DNA of 64,000 nt from assembly GCA_006176705.1 (NCBI GenBank), contig QRFJ01006390.1, positions 310,001-374,000 on the forward strand, given 5' to 3'. The notes under the pieces are model-generated. The model ran no database searches. It had not been told where the DNA came from and saw nothing but the letters and a program-made list of their open reading frames with translations. This document shows, piece by piece, positions 33,201 through 45,200 of the stretch. Every line of letters starts with the position of its first letter. Within the stretch, counting starts at the first letter, position 1. The DNA comes from Cocos nucifera. Taxonomy: Eukaryota; Streptophyta; Magnoliopsida; Arecales; Arecaceae. The position numbers and the translations under genes are program-made.

Positions 33201-36200
33201 GGAAATTAAAATCTTGGTACTTGTACTTCTTCCTCGTGGGAAAGATACTCTATTTGCCCTTTACTACTAGTTATGATCCATACACTTGTGGGCTAGTTTA
33301 GGGATACTGAGTTTTTGGCATTGTTGCCGGGGAAGAGTGTCTTCAATATCAACAAGAAAAATTTCCTTATTAACTTAGACTGTATTGTTGGTTTTGTTTT
33401 CGTTAAAATTTTGTGTCCATTTGTTTTCAATTGATTTAATTTTATTTGTTCTCTTTTTCTTGTGTTTTAGGTTATTTTTGGTGCATGAGATGAGGCCATG
33501 GCCTGGATTTGGAAAATTTGGATCCAGAGATTGAATGTACATTACGAGCACTAAGGAGAGAACGAAGATTGGAGTAGGGACGGCAAAATCGATCCGACCC
33601 GATGGGTATGCACCCTACCCAAACCCAGTCAAACCCAAAAAATAGGGTTTGACCGGATTTGGGTTCGGGTTTGGGGAAAACCCAAAAACTGTAGCACGGG
33701 TATGGGTAAGGTATCGATAGTACTATTTTCTATCCAAATCCGAACTTATGGGTATAGGTAATACCCGAACCCATACCTGAATATATATATATATATAAAA
33801 TTTATAGTTAATATAATAATTATATTAGTTTCATCAATTATTGAATTATATTTGTATATTTTTTCTTCATTCTCATTATCTTTTAGTATCTCAAGCTTCC
33901 TTTTCACTTAATATTTTTTATTATAGAATAAGACAATTAGTATTTTTATATTTTAAAAATCTTATAATTTTGAATTTTTTATCATTTTGAATAAGTTCTA
34001 ATAGAGGTAGTCTTATTTTATTTAAAAATAATGCACTTCCATCTTTACTTAAAAATTATTTTGGTTTATTTTTTTGGGTATGGGTGTGTATGGATTGGGT
34101 ATGGGGAAATGGATTATCTATAGGTATCCCCAACCCATTGGATATGGAGATGGATATCTCTTTTCTTATCCGATCGGGTATCAGGTAGGATTTGGGTATA
34201 GGGTATTAAGTTTGGGTTTGGGTATGGGTAGTATAATACCCTACCCAAACCCTACCCATTGCCATCCCTAGACTGGAGGGAGATCAGCTAGTAGACATGG
34301 CGGAGAACCAAAGAACCTTGCATGACCATGCAATGCCCAATGTCAATGGGGCTCAGATAAGCATTGTCAGACCAACTATCAATGCCAATAATTTTGAGAT
34401 CAAACCTAGCCTCATTCAGATGGTGCAACAAAAACAGTTTGGTGGAGGAACTACAGAGGACCCAATTGAGCACTTGGCCAATTTCTTGGAGATATGTGAC
34501 ACCATCAAGATCAATGGAGCTAGTGAAGATGCCATTTAGCTAAGGTTGTTTCCTTTTTCCTTGAAGGACAAAGCCAAAGCTTGGTTGAATTCTAAGTCTC
34601 CAAATTCTTTCACAACATGGAATGCCTTGTCACAAGCCTTCTTGAGTAAGTAATTTCCCTCAAGTAAGACTACAAAACTGAGAAATGATGTTACTAGTTT
34701 TGTTCAGTTGGATGGTGAATCTTTGTATGAAGCTTGGGAAAGGTATAAAGATTTGCAGAGGAAGTGTCCACATCATGGTCTTCCTGACTGGTTGATTGTG
34801 CAAACTTTTCATGATGGTTTGACACATTCAGTCAGGATTACCATAGATGCAGCTGCAGGAGGAGCCTTGATGGGTAAGTCAAGAAGACGCTTATGAGTTG
34901 TTGGAAGAGATGACTTCCAATAACCATCAATGGTCAAATGAGAGGGGTATGCCTAAAAGAGCACTAGGTATGTATGATGTGGATGGCATCAACATGTTGA
35001 ACACCAAGGTTGATTCTCTTGTAAAAATATCTGGTAAGCTGGGTACTGCTAATGTTGTTTCTAACCCTGTTTTGAGTTGTGATTGGTGTGGAGCTGACAT
35101 GAGTTCTGACTATCAGTAGGTAGAACAAGCTCAGTTTGTTTCTAACTTCAACAGGTAGCAGAGCAACCCCTATTCCAACACCAATAACCCAGGATGGAGG
35201 AATCATCTCAACTTCTCTTGGAGAGATCAAGGTAGCAATTCCAGACCTCTTAATCCCCCTGGTTTTCAACCAAGACCCCACGGAGTTGTACAACATCCCG
35301 AAAGCAAGCAATCTTGGGAAATGGCTATTGAAAAGCTAGCCAATGTGACTTCGGACAGATTTGAGAAGCAGGAGGCTAAAATCGATCAGTTGGCCAGTTA
35401 CAACTGAAATCTTGAGGTGCAAATGGGGCAGTTGGCAAATTCAATTAACTCACATGGCCAAGGCAATTTGCCTAGCAAGAATGAGGTGAATCCAAAGGAA
35501 CACTGTTATGTTGAGAAGTGGTAAGCAACTTGGTCAGGTAAGTGGTAAGACTGTGGTGGGTGATGAAAATGAAGTGGAGCATGAAGAAGTTACCAATCCA
35601 GCCCTCGGTGAACAAATTGACAAAGTACCAAACCGGGCTTAGACCGAATCTACACCACCACCAGTCAAACCTTATGTTCCATCTATTCCTTTTCCACAGA
35701 GACTTAAGCAAAACAAATTAGATAAACAATTTGAGTAATTTTTGCAAGTGTTTAAGCCAAGATTCTCAATTTCGGTACCGGTAGCCGTTTCAGTCGGCCG
35801 GCAGTACAGTTCGGTATGGTTCTATACCAAATCGAATCGGCGCGAACCAACAGAGGGAGGAGAAAAAGAGAGAAAGAGAGGAAAAGAGAGGAAGAGAAAG
35901 AGAGAAGGGGGTCTACCGGAGGGCCTTCGGCTGGCCGCTGTGGCTGTCAGGCGGCGTAAACGCCGCCTGTAGCTCCGTAGTATGAAACAGGGACAATCAC
36001 CCCTGTTTCATGGATTTTTTTAAAAAATGAAAAAAAAAGCGAAGCCGACAATCGGTTTGCCGGCTTCACTATTCAAAGACTTTTTTAAAAAAAAAACTGA
36101 TGAAGGAACAGGGGCAATCGCCCCTGTTCCGCAGCCACGGCTCCGCCAGGCAGTCTCCGCGCCCCTCCGACGACCGCAGAAGGCTACCACCGGCTTTCGG

Positions 36201-39200
36201 TGGCCTCTCCCTCTCCTCCTCTCTCTCTACCTCCATTTTCCTCTCTTTCTTCCCCGGCACCGGCGTGTGCCGTTTTCTCCATTGGAACTGTCCTAGTTCC
36301 CCACTAGTCTGGTTTGGTACGCCCCGAACCGTCTGATTTGGAACGGTTTTGAAAACGCTGGTTTAAGCAACTTCATATCAATATTCCTTTTGCAGATCCT
36401 TTGGCTCAGATTCCAGTCTATGCAAAATTTCTCAAGGAGATCATGTCTAACAAGAGGAAATTGGAGGATTATGAGACCACTGCTTTGATTGAGGAGTGCA
36501 GTGCAATAATCCAAAACAAGCTTCCACCAAAGCTTAGAGATCAAGGGAGTTTTTGTATCCCTTATACTTTTGGTAATGTTGACTTTGGTAAAGCTTTATG
36601 TGATTTGGGTGCTAGTGTCTCACTGATGCCTGTATCTATTTTCAGGAAGCTTGGACTGAAGGAGCTTAAGCCTACCATCATTTCTTTGCTGCTAGCAGAC
36701 AGATCAGTGAAGTATCCTATGGGTATCTTGGAGAATGTTTTGGTTAAGGCAAGAAAGTTTTACATTCCTATGGACTTCATTGTGCAGGAAATGGAGGAAG
36801 ATGCAGAAAATTCCTATCATTTTGGGTCGGCCATTTCTAGCCACAGCTGGAGCGGTAATTGATGTCAAAAATAGTAAGTTGACATTGAAGGTTGGTGAAG
36901 AGGAGGTAGCGTTTAATTTGAGTAGGGCAACCAAATATCCTTCCTTTAGTGATAGTGTTTGTCAAATTGATTGTGTTGACGAGCTAACCCGAAAGGTTTT
37001 TAGGCTTGAACATCCTAAAGAACCTCTTGAGACTTGTTTGATGCATGCAGCAACAGTTAAGGATGAGAACTTGGAGGTTGCAGAGGCCGCATATGCTTTG
37101 GAGGCTACACTTCCTATGCCGAAGCTGAGAAGGACACAGTTTGAGGAGATAGGTAAAGATAAGCCACTTCCTCCCCCTTCCAATGTGCAAGCACCAATTC
37201 TGGAGCTGAAACCACGACCCTTACATCTCAGATATGCATTTCTAGGTGAGAATGACACCTTACCTGTGATTGTCAATGCTTCTTTATCTGATGAACAACT
37301 TGATAAGCTGTTGCACATGTTGAGATCTAGGCCATAGGATGGACTATCTCAGACCTTAGAAGAATTAGCCCTTCGTTGTGCATGCACAGAATATTAATGG
37401 AGGATAACCATAAACTTGTTGTTGAAAATCAAAAAAGGTTAAATCCTAACATGAAAGAAGTGGTACGGGCTGAAAATTTTAAATGGTTAGATGCAGGTAT
37501 TGTGTACCCAATTTTTGATAGTTCATGGATTAATCCAGTGCAAATAGTACCTAAAAAAGGTGGGATGACTGTTGTAAATCAAGAATTCAAGAACCGGTAC
37601 TGGTTCCCATACTGTACTATGCCATATCGATCGATACGCCATGTCATACCGATTTTCTTTTTTTTTCGACTCAATTTTTATTCTATTTTCTTTTAATTTT
37701 AAAATTAATTTAGGGTTATATAATAATTCTAACATCCCCAAAAAATAAAATAAAAAAAATCTAAAATAATGCATTAAATGTATTTAATGTACAAGTCTCC
37801 AAGATATAAAAAAATAATTTACTAACCTCAAGATCTTTATTGATCTAAAATCTTATCGAGTTTCTGTGATGCTCATTAATATCCGGATTATTCTCATACT
37901 CCAAAGAAACATCAGTCCATCTTTCTATCCAGCTTGTATTATAATCCTGAATATTCATCCCATAAGATAACCTTTCTGGATTATAAGATATCTCAGATCT
38001 CTCGCTCAAACTCTAGCTTTGAGAGGTGTCCTTAGGATGATAGTATAGTTGTGGAGGAGCCCATCCAAATATGCCAGTAGCAAAATCTGATCCATAAGAA
38101 GTCTCAGGTTGCATAGAATAGTAGCCAGGAATGCATCATATCCATATCCATATGGATCATAAGCAGCCTGCGGATGGTAAGATCCATAATATGAGGATGA
38201 TTCAGATACATCCATAGATCCTACTTCACGTGTCAAATCATTTGCAGCTGCATTGTATGCTGGACGATCTCTAGAAGACCGTCTATATGAAATAGTATTT
38301 AGACGACCTCTATTAGCTCGTGCACCGAAGTTCCTATCTTGTGTGGCGTGTGTAAATTGAGACTTACCAGTGAATCGAATATCGCCCTGTGGCTGCGTCT
38401 CATGAACAATAATTTTTTGTCCTCCAGTCCCTTCCTGGTCATCCGATCCATCACTAGTATCATCACTCATCCTGGTCTCCGAATCTGAGCCAGCTGACTC
38501 TTGCACTCTCGAAGATGCTGCAATTGTCGTTTTTTTTGCTTTATCCTTTTTCTTACTTTGCTACATTTGAGAGGATGGATCTCTTTTTCCTGCTTGAGAT
38601 GGCCGGCTTCGTCTCAAAAATTCTCGCTCAAACATCTGCGAGGATGTCTCGGACGTACAATCATGTGATGAATGACCCCTCTGTGTGCCCTCAGACTGTG
38701 GCTAATCAGTTGGAACTCTATGTGGAATATTTGTATCTGCCTATCGCCTCGGATCCATCTTGATTTTCCTAGCTACTAAACTGGCTGATCGTAGAGGAGA
38801 TCCCAGCTCATCAAGCTCTGACTTCTGCTGCTGGCCTACAAGCCATCCAATCATCGAATCCTCATCCCCATCAGCATAATCACTTAACATCGGATCCATG
38901 TACTTCAGCTGTACTTCATCCTGAATACATTTTAACCTCAACCTTAAATTATAATAAACATATATAAGATCGTTGAGGCACTTTTGTATCAGACAGATCC
39001 TCTATTTTTGTGGATAAGGATAAAAATCGACCAATTACGCTCAGCCACTAGAGAAGACTGTCTGGGAAAGAATGCGGATGGCTATAGCTTTCAAATTTTC
39101 TGTAGACTATCCAAAATGAATCTATCATTCAGCTACAAAAATATTAACCAAAATTATTTATCATATTTCATGATATTAGCAGGTATGTAAAGTCAGCAAA

Positions 39201-42200
39201 GTCTTCTCATTATTGATATGTAATTTACCTGGATTCATCTTCTTTTTGCTTACGATAGCCGATGAGACTCCAAAGCTATCCATCCCCTCTCTAAACTTTT
39301 TGTTTGTGAAAAATATATTTATTATATTAACAAATATGCAGTTAATTACAGACTGAATTTGGTTAAATACTCATATCTCATCCTCTCTAATATATCTCTT
39401 ACAGACACATGGATGCAATTTCTGGATCATCCACCATCTTATATATCATATTACGAAGAGCAATAAGAAGCTCATTATTCATATTTATCCCAGGAATGGT
39501 GTACTGAAATCTCGGATTCAAATAGTATGCTTTAGATAAATTTCATAAATGAATGAGTAGATTTATATAAATAGAAGAGAAATTTTTAGTGAACTCTTGA
39601 ATTTATGCTTACTGGCTAGATGCAAATCCCTACCCATCTGATAGTCCCAGTGGTGCTCGATAATGTTGATATATTCCTGGCCATGTTTTGGATCTATCTC
39701 ACTGATCTGTTTCTTTGTCCTCTCAATCATGTGATACAAAAAGCCCATCTGAGGGTATCTTTTACCATCCATGGTACGAAGCATCTCATATAATGGCTTG
39801 ATAACCTTCACTATCTTATCAGCCCGTTGTCAAAATGACTGACTGATCACCAAGTTTTCCACACAACTTTCCTCAGTAGCGGCTCTCGCATATCTACTCT
39901 TCTGCCACTCGGCATTGACAAACATCTGATATAATGTTGCTTTCTTCTCTAGAAGGCTATCAAGTACTATGTAGTTTGTAGCAAACCGATTGACACCTAG
40001 TCTCAAAATCTCTCCCCCCAGTATATGTCCGCATTAATAACAAGCCCATGTATGATTGTAGATGAATCTAATAATAGTTTGGACTGAGTCCACTGCCTAC
40101 TGCACCCTACGAAGCTTTCTAATATCCATCAATATGAAATCAATGCAATGTGCAGCATATGAGATCCAGTAAATATATGGTCGCTGCTCCATCAGCAACT
40201 TTTCAGCGGCCTTATATTGCGGTCTATTATCTATGATGACCTGCACGATATTCTGCTCCCCTACTGAATCAATCACCTCCATCAATCCAAGGATATACGT
40301 AGCGTCGTGCATCTTATCTGAAGCATCAATTGATTTATGAAAAAATATTTTTTCATTGCAATAAGTCAAGAAATTGATGATGCTCCGCCTGGTAGGATCG
40401 ATCCAACCATCACACATCACCATCAATCCATATATAGACCATTTATTCTTGTAAGAAGAAATTTATTTCCGCAGCTTCTCTTTGTTATTATCAAGAAGCT
40501 GACCATAAATATCCTTCGATACGGAGGATCTACATTCGAGCCGGCTGCCTGTATGGTTGACATGGCAAATCGATAGTAAGTATTACCTGCTGCATTTGCT
40601 GGAATATGACTAAAATGAAATCATGATCCAATAGCTCGCCACATGTCTTTTTTCTTATCCTTTTTCAACATACTATCAATCCTCTATTGTTTTAAATCTT
40701 TGCTAGGAAAAGCATGTAGATCCAAATCATGAATGGTGGCTCCTGCTGGCATGTCCCTGGAGGACCTCCTCCTACTAAATGCTCTCAGCATGGATCAAAT
40801 ACTATGCCTGCCTCTACTGGATGCCTTCCTGACTGAGATGGTCCTCCTGAACTCGGATTCTTCCTCAGCAGCCGCAGAATCGGATCTCGATTCATAGTAT
40901 GACGGTTCAAATTATTCTCTACATCTGGCCATCTCCTCCATATGGTACTGATCATCCATACTCGTCCGAATGGCAGCCTCCATCTATGCCTCATCATCTG
41001 GAGTGGAGGCCTGCTCTGACTCTCTGGAGTGATAAGATGGCTCTGCAACTCGATGGTCCACCTCTGCTCTCTTCTGCTTGGCCTTCTTTTTCATTGATTT
41101 AAAATTAGAAAGATGTTTCTTCATCAGCAGTTGGACCTCCTGTGGGTATTTTCGACATACGGCCACATCGGGATAACCACCAACCTAATGCTACTTCAAT
41201 CTAGTCATCCCTCCTTCCTTGAACTCTGTGTTGCACCATCTGCATCTCCAATGGTGCCGAGCCGAAGCATCTCGCCATGCTCTTAATCAATATCATGCTC
41301 TATATCCTTCTTACTCATTTCTGCAAGTTTAACAAAATATATCATTTTAATAATTATCTGTAAAAGTTAATTTTTTCATCGAAATGCCTTATATTTTTAT
41401 TATTTAAGTAATTAAAAAATAAAAAAATTTAAAATTTTAAAATATTTATTTAAGCTTAGATCCAAGTAGAAACATGTTATAGACTCTACATATATTCTTC
41501 TAAACCTATTAACATACATTAAAATTATTTTTTTATTTTATTCAAAATTAAGCTTAGGTTACTATGCATATGATACATCAAAAATTTCAAAATTGAACAT
41601 AAAATTTATACTATACATAGCTTCAATTGTTCTAAACAATATTATGAATTTATAATTTTTCTTAATTTTTTTAAATTTTTTATTTTAAAAATATGTTTTT
41701 AAAAAATATATATAGTTAACGAAAATCAATGATTTTAGCATCACCGCATAGATCTTTCAAAGGTCTATAATATATAATCAAATCATACCAAAATCATAAA
41801 TTTTAGCATGATTTTTTCTTATTCTTTTACTTCTTACCATGTTTTGGCCACAACAATATGAAAAATAAAATATTTACTAATAGAATACTATATTACCTTA
41901 TTTTCGGTCGAAAATCATCGTCTTTTCGAGGTTGTAATAATTTTTTCAAATTTTTCTCCTCCATTTTTTTTGGGGGGCTTCATTCGCACTCTCGGCATCC
42001 TGAGAGTTCGAGATCATGCTCTTGGACTCTCAGGCTCTCAGAGTTTAAGATATGAGGCAAAGGACCATATTGGCTGGCCCACCCCATCCCGCAAACAGCA
42101 AAACCCACCCCCCTTGTCCCCTTGTCAGTACGGCTCGGTTCAGAGCCGAATCGCCTGATTTTGGGCGGTTTGATGCCGTACCATACCGAACCAAGTGGTT

Positions 42201-45200
42201 CGGTATGATTCGGAGTATTTTTCGAAAAAAAGTGCCTAACCAGACCGGTTCCCCGTCGGTCCGGCTCGGTTCGGGATGTATCGGACGGTTCGGCCCGTAC
42301 GACATTCCATGTTGTGAATAATGAGAATAATGAATTAATTTCTACTAGGATAGTAACTGGTTGGAGGATCTGTATAGATTATAGGAAACTTAATAGTGCT
42401 ACCCGTAAGGATCACTTTCTTTTACCCTTCCTTGACCAGATGTTAGAGAGACTTGCAGGGTATGACTACTACTATTACCTAGATGGTTATTTGGGTTATA
42501 ACTATATTTTCATAGTTCCTGAAGACCAAGACTACCTTTACATGTTCTTATGGTACTTTTGCATTTCATAGGATGCCTTTTGATTTGTGTAATGCACCTG
42601 CTACTTTCCAACATTGCATGATGGCCATATTTTCTAATTTTGTTGAGAAGATTGTGGAGGTTTTCATGGATGATTTTTGTGTTTGGATCTTCTTTTGATA
42701 ACTATTTGGCTAACTTGTCTCCAGTTTTGCAGCATTGTGAGGAGACCAATTTGATCTTGAATTGGGAGAAATGTCATTTTACGATGCAGGAAGGCATTGT
42801 CTTAGGCCATAAGATTTCATCACGGGGGCATTGAGGTGGACCGGGCAAAAATTGAAATTATTGAGAAGTTCCCACCACCTACCACTATTAAGGGAGTTAG
42901 AAGCTTCCTTGGCCATGTAGGGTTCTATCGACGGTTTATCAAGGATTTTTCTAAAATCTCTAAACCCCTTTGCAATTTGTTGAACAAGGATGCTGTTTTT
43001 GATTTTGACAAAGATTATTTGGATGCTTTCAACAGGTTGAAGCAGGAGTTGATCTCAGCCCCAATTATGCCAGCACCGAATTGGAGTTTGCCATTTGAGT
43101 TGATGTATGATGTTAACGACTTTGCGTTGGGTGCCATTCTCAGCTAGAGAAGAGACAAAAAGTTGCATGTTATTTATCATGCTAGCAAACCTTTAAATGA
43201 TGCACAGTTAAATTATGCAACTACTGAGAAAGAATTGCTTACTGTTGTGCTTGCTTTTGACAAGTTTCGGTCTTATCTTATAGGTTCTAAGGTCATTGTG
43301 TATACAGATCACTCAGCAATCAAATATTTGCTGACCAAGAAAGATGTCAAGCCACATTTGATCTGATGGGTGCTGTTGTTACAAGAATTTGACCTTGAGA
43401 TCCGAGACAAGAAAGGTATGGAGAATGTGGTGGTAGACCACTTGTCAAGGTTAAAATAGTAGCTGAAGGCAAATGAGGTGCCCATTAATGAAAGCTTTCC
43501 AAATGAACAGTTATTGGCAGTTTCTTTTATGACCCCTGGTATGCTGATTATGTAAACTACTTGGTGAGTGGCATTCTTCCTTCTGATTTAAGCTACCACC
43601 AAAGGAAGAAGTTTCTGTGGGAGGTGAAACACTACTTTTGGGAGGTGCCATTGATGTACAAGCACTGTTCTAATGGGATGATCAGAAGATGTGTACCCCA
43701 GGAGGAAATGAAGGATATTCTTGATCATTGCCATTCTCTGGAGTGTGGTGGCCATTTCAGCACTTCCAAGACTGTTGCTAAAGTATGGCAATCTGGTTTT
43801 TATTGGCCTATCATGTATCAGGATGCCAGGCAGTATGTGGGCATGTGTGATCGATGTCAGAGGGTTGGTAACATTTCGAAGAAACATGAGATGCCCTTGA
43901 ACAACATTTTGGAAGTAGAGCTGTTTGATGTGTGGAGAATTGACTTCATGGGCCCATTTCCTTCCTCCTTCAATAACCAGTACATCTTGTTCGCAGTGGA
44001 CTATGTGTCTAAATGGGTTGAAGCTATTGCAACACCTACCAATGATTCTCGGGTGGTAATGAGGTTTGTCAAAAAGAACATTTTCTCAAGGTTTGGAGTT
44101 CCAAGGGCAATCATCAGTGATGAAGGTTCTCACTTTTGCAATCGGTCCTTTGATACTTTATTAAAGAAGTATGGGGTTACTCACAAGGTGGAACTTGCTT
44201 ATCATCCTCAAACTAATGGACAAGTGGAGCTTGCAAATCGAGAGCTAAAGCACATTTTGGAGAAGACTGTGGGTAGTTCAAGGAAAGATTGGGCAAACAA
44301 ACTGGATGATGCACTATGGGCTTATAGAACAGCCTACAAGACTCCCTCAGGTATGTCTCCTTATAGGCTTGGAAAGTCATGTCACTTGCCAATTGAGTTG
44401 GAGCATAAAGCTTATTGGGCAATCAAGGAGCTGAACATGGATTTAAAGGCTGCAGGTGAGAAAAGGTTGCTTCAATCGAGTGAGTTGGAGGAGTTTCGAT
44501 TGGATGCTTATCAAAGTACTCGGCTTTACCAAAAAAAGACCAAATGTTGGCATGACAAGCACATTCAGAAAAGAGACTTTGAAGTTGGGCAACAAGTGAT
44601 ACTCTTCAACTCACGGCTTAAATTGTTTCCGAGCAAATTGAGGTCGAGATGGTCTAGTCCATTCACGGTGTCAAAAGTACATCCATATGGTGCTGTGGAG
44701 GTTTATAGTGAGGCTACTGGTTCGTTCAAGGTTAATGGGCAGCATTTGAAGCCTTACTTTGTGGCTGATGTGGTACTAAAAGGAGTGACTTACCCTTCGC
44801 AAAATCCGAGCTATAGTTAGAGATTGTGTGGTAGTCAAGCTAATGACTATAAACAAGCGCTTCTTGGGAGGCAACCCAAACTACAACTCTCTTATCTTTT
44901 ATCTTTTATAATTTCTTATTTTTTTTTTAAATAATTATGACCATGACCCCCTTTGGTTTTGCTGTGCAGATTTGAGAATTAAGCATGAAGTCAGTACTTC
45001 TTCAATTTGTTGAAATCTATACATTTGGCTTTGCTTAATAGGGGAGTATTAGTCTTCCTTTCTTCTTTTCTTTCACATTGAGGACAATGTATAAATTAAG
45101 TTTGGGGGGGGGGGGGGGGGGGAGATTTGTGATTTGTTTATGCTTGATTGTGCTTAGTGTGATTTTTGAGCAAATTTTTCGATTGTGTGCAAATTTTTGA

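Larger units (their letters stand above)
37376..43459 (+). pseudogene. Athila reverse transcriptase and RNase H, split by a hAT element
   Basis: The RT N-terminus (about 37376-37579) reads MEDNHKLVVENQKRLNPNM and then VQIVPKKGGMTVVN, and is cut by the hAT element. It resumes at 42312 with NENNELISTRIVTGWRICID and YRKLNSATRKDHF. FxDGYxGYN is at about 42478-42505. Frameshifts lie near 42535, 42675 (just after the FMDD catalytic box, about 42664-42675) and 42830. RNase H (42836-43456) reads SFLGHVGFYRRFIKDFSK, then ATTEKELLTVVLAFDKFRSY and VYTDHSAIKYLL. Stops after ILS and PHLI break it. The catalytic aspartates survive but the protein could not be made. Confidence 0.85.

Noticed and set aside
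36027..36336. Overlapping open frames of 63-89 codons
   Set aside because: They fall inside the MITE at 35758-36360 and arise from its GC-rich hairpins and CT tract.
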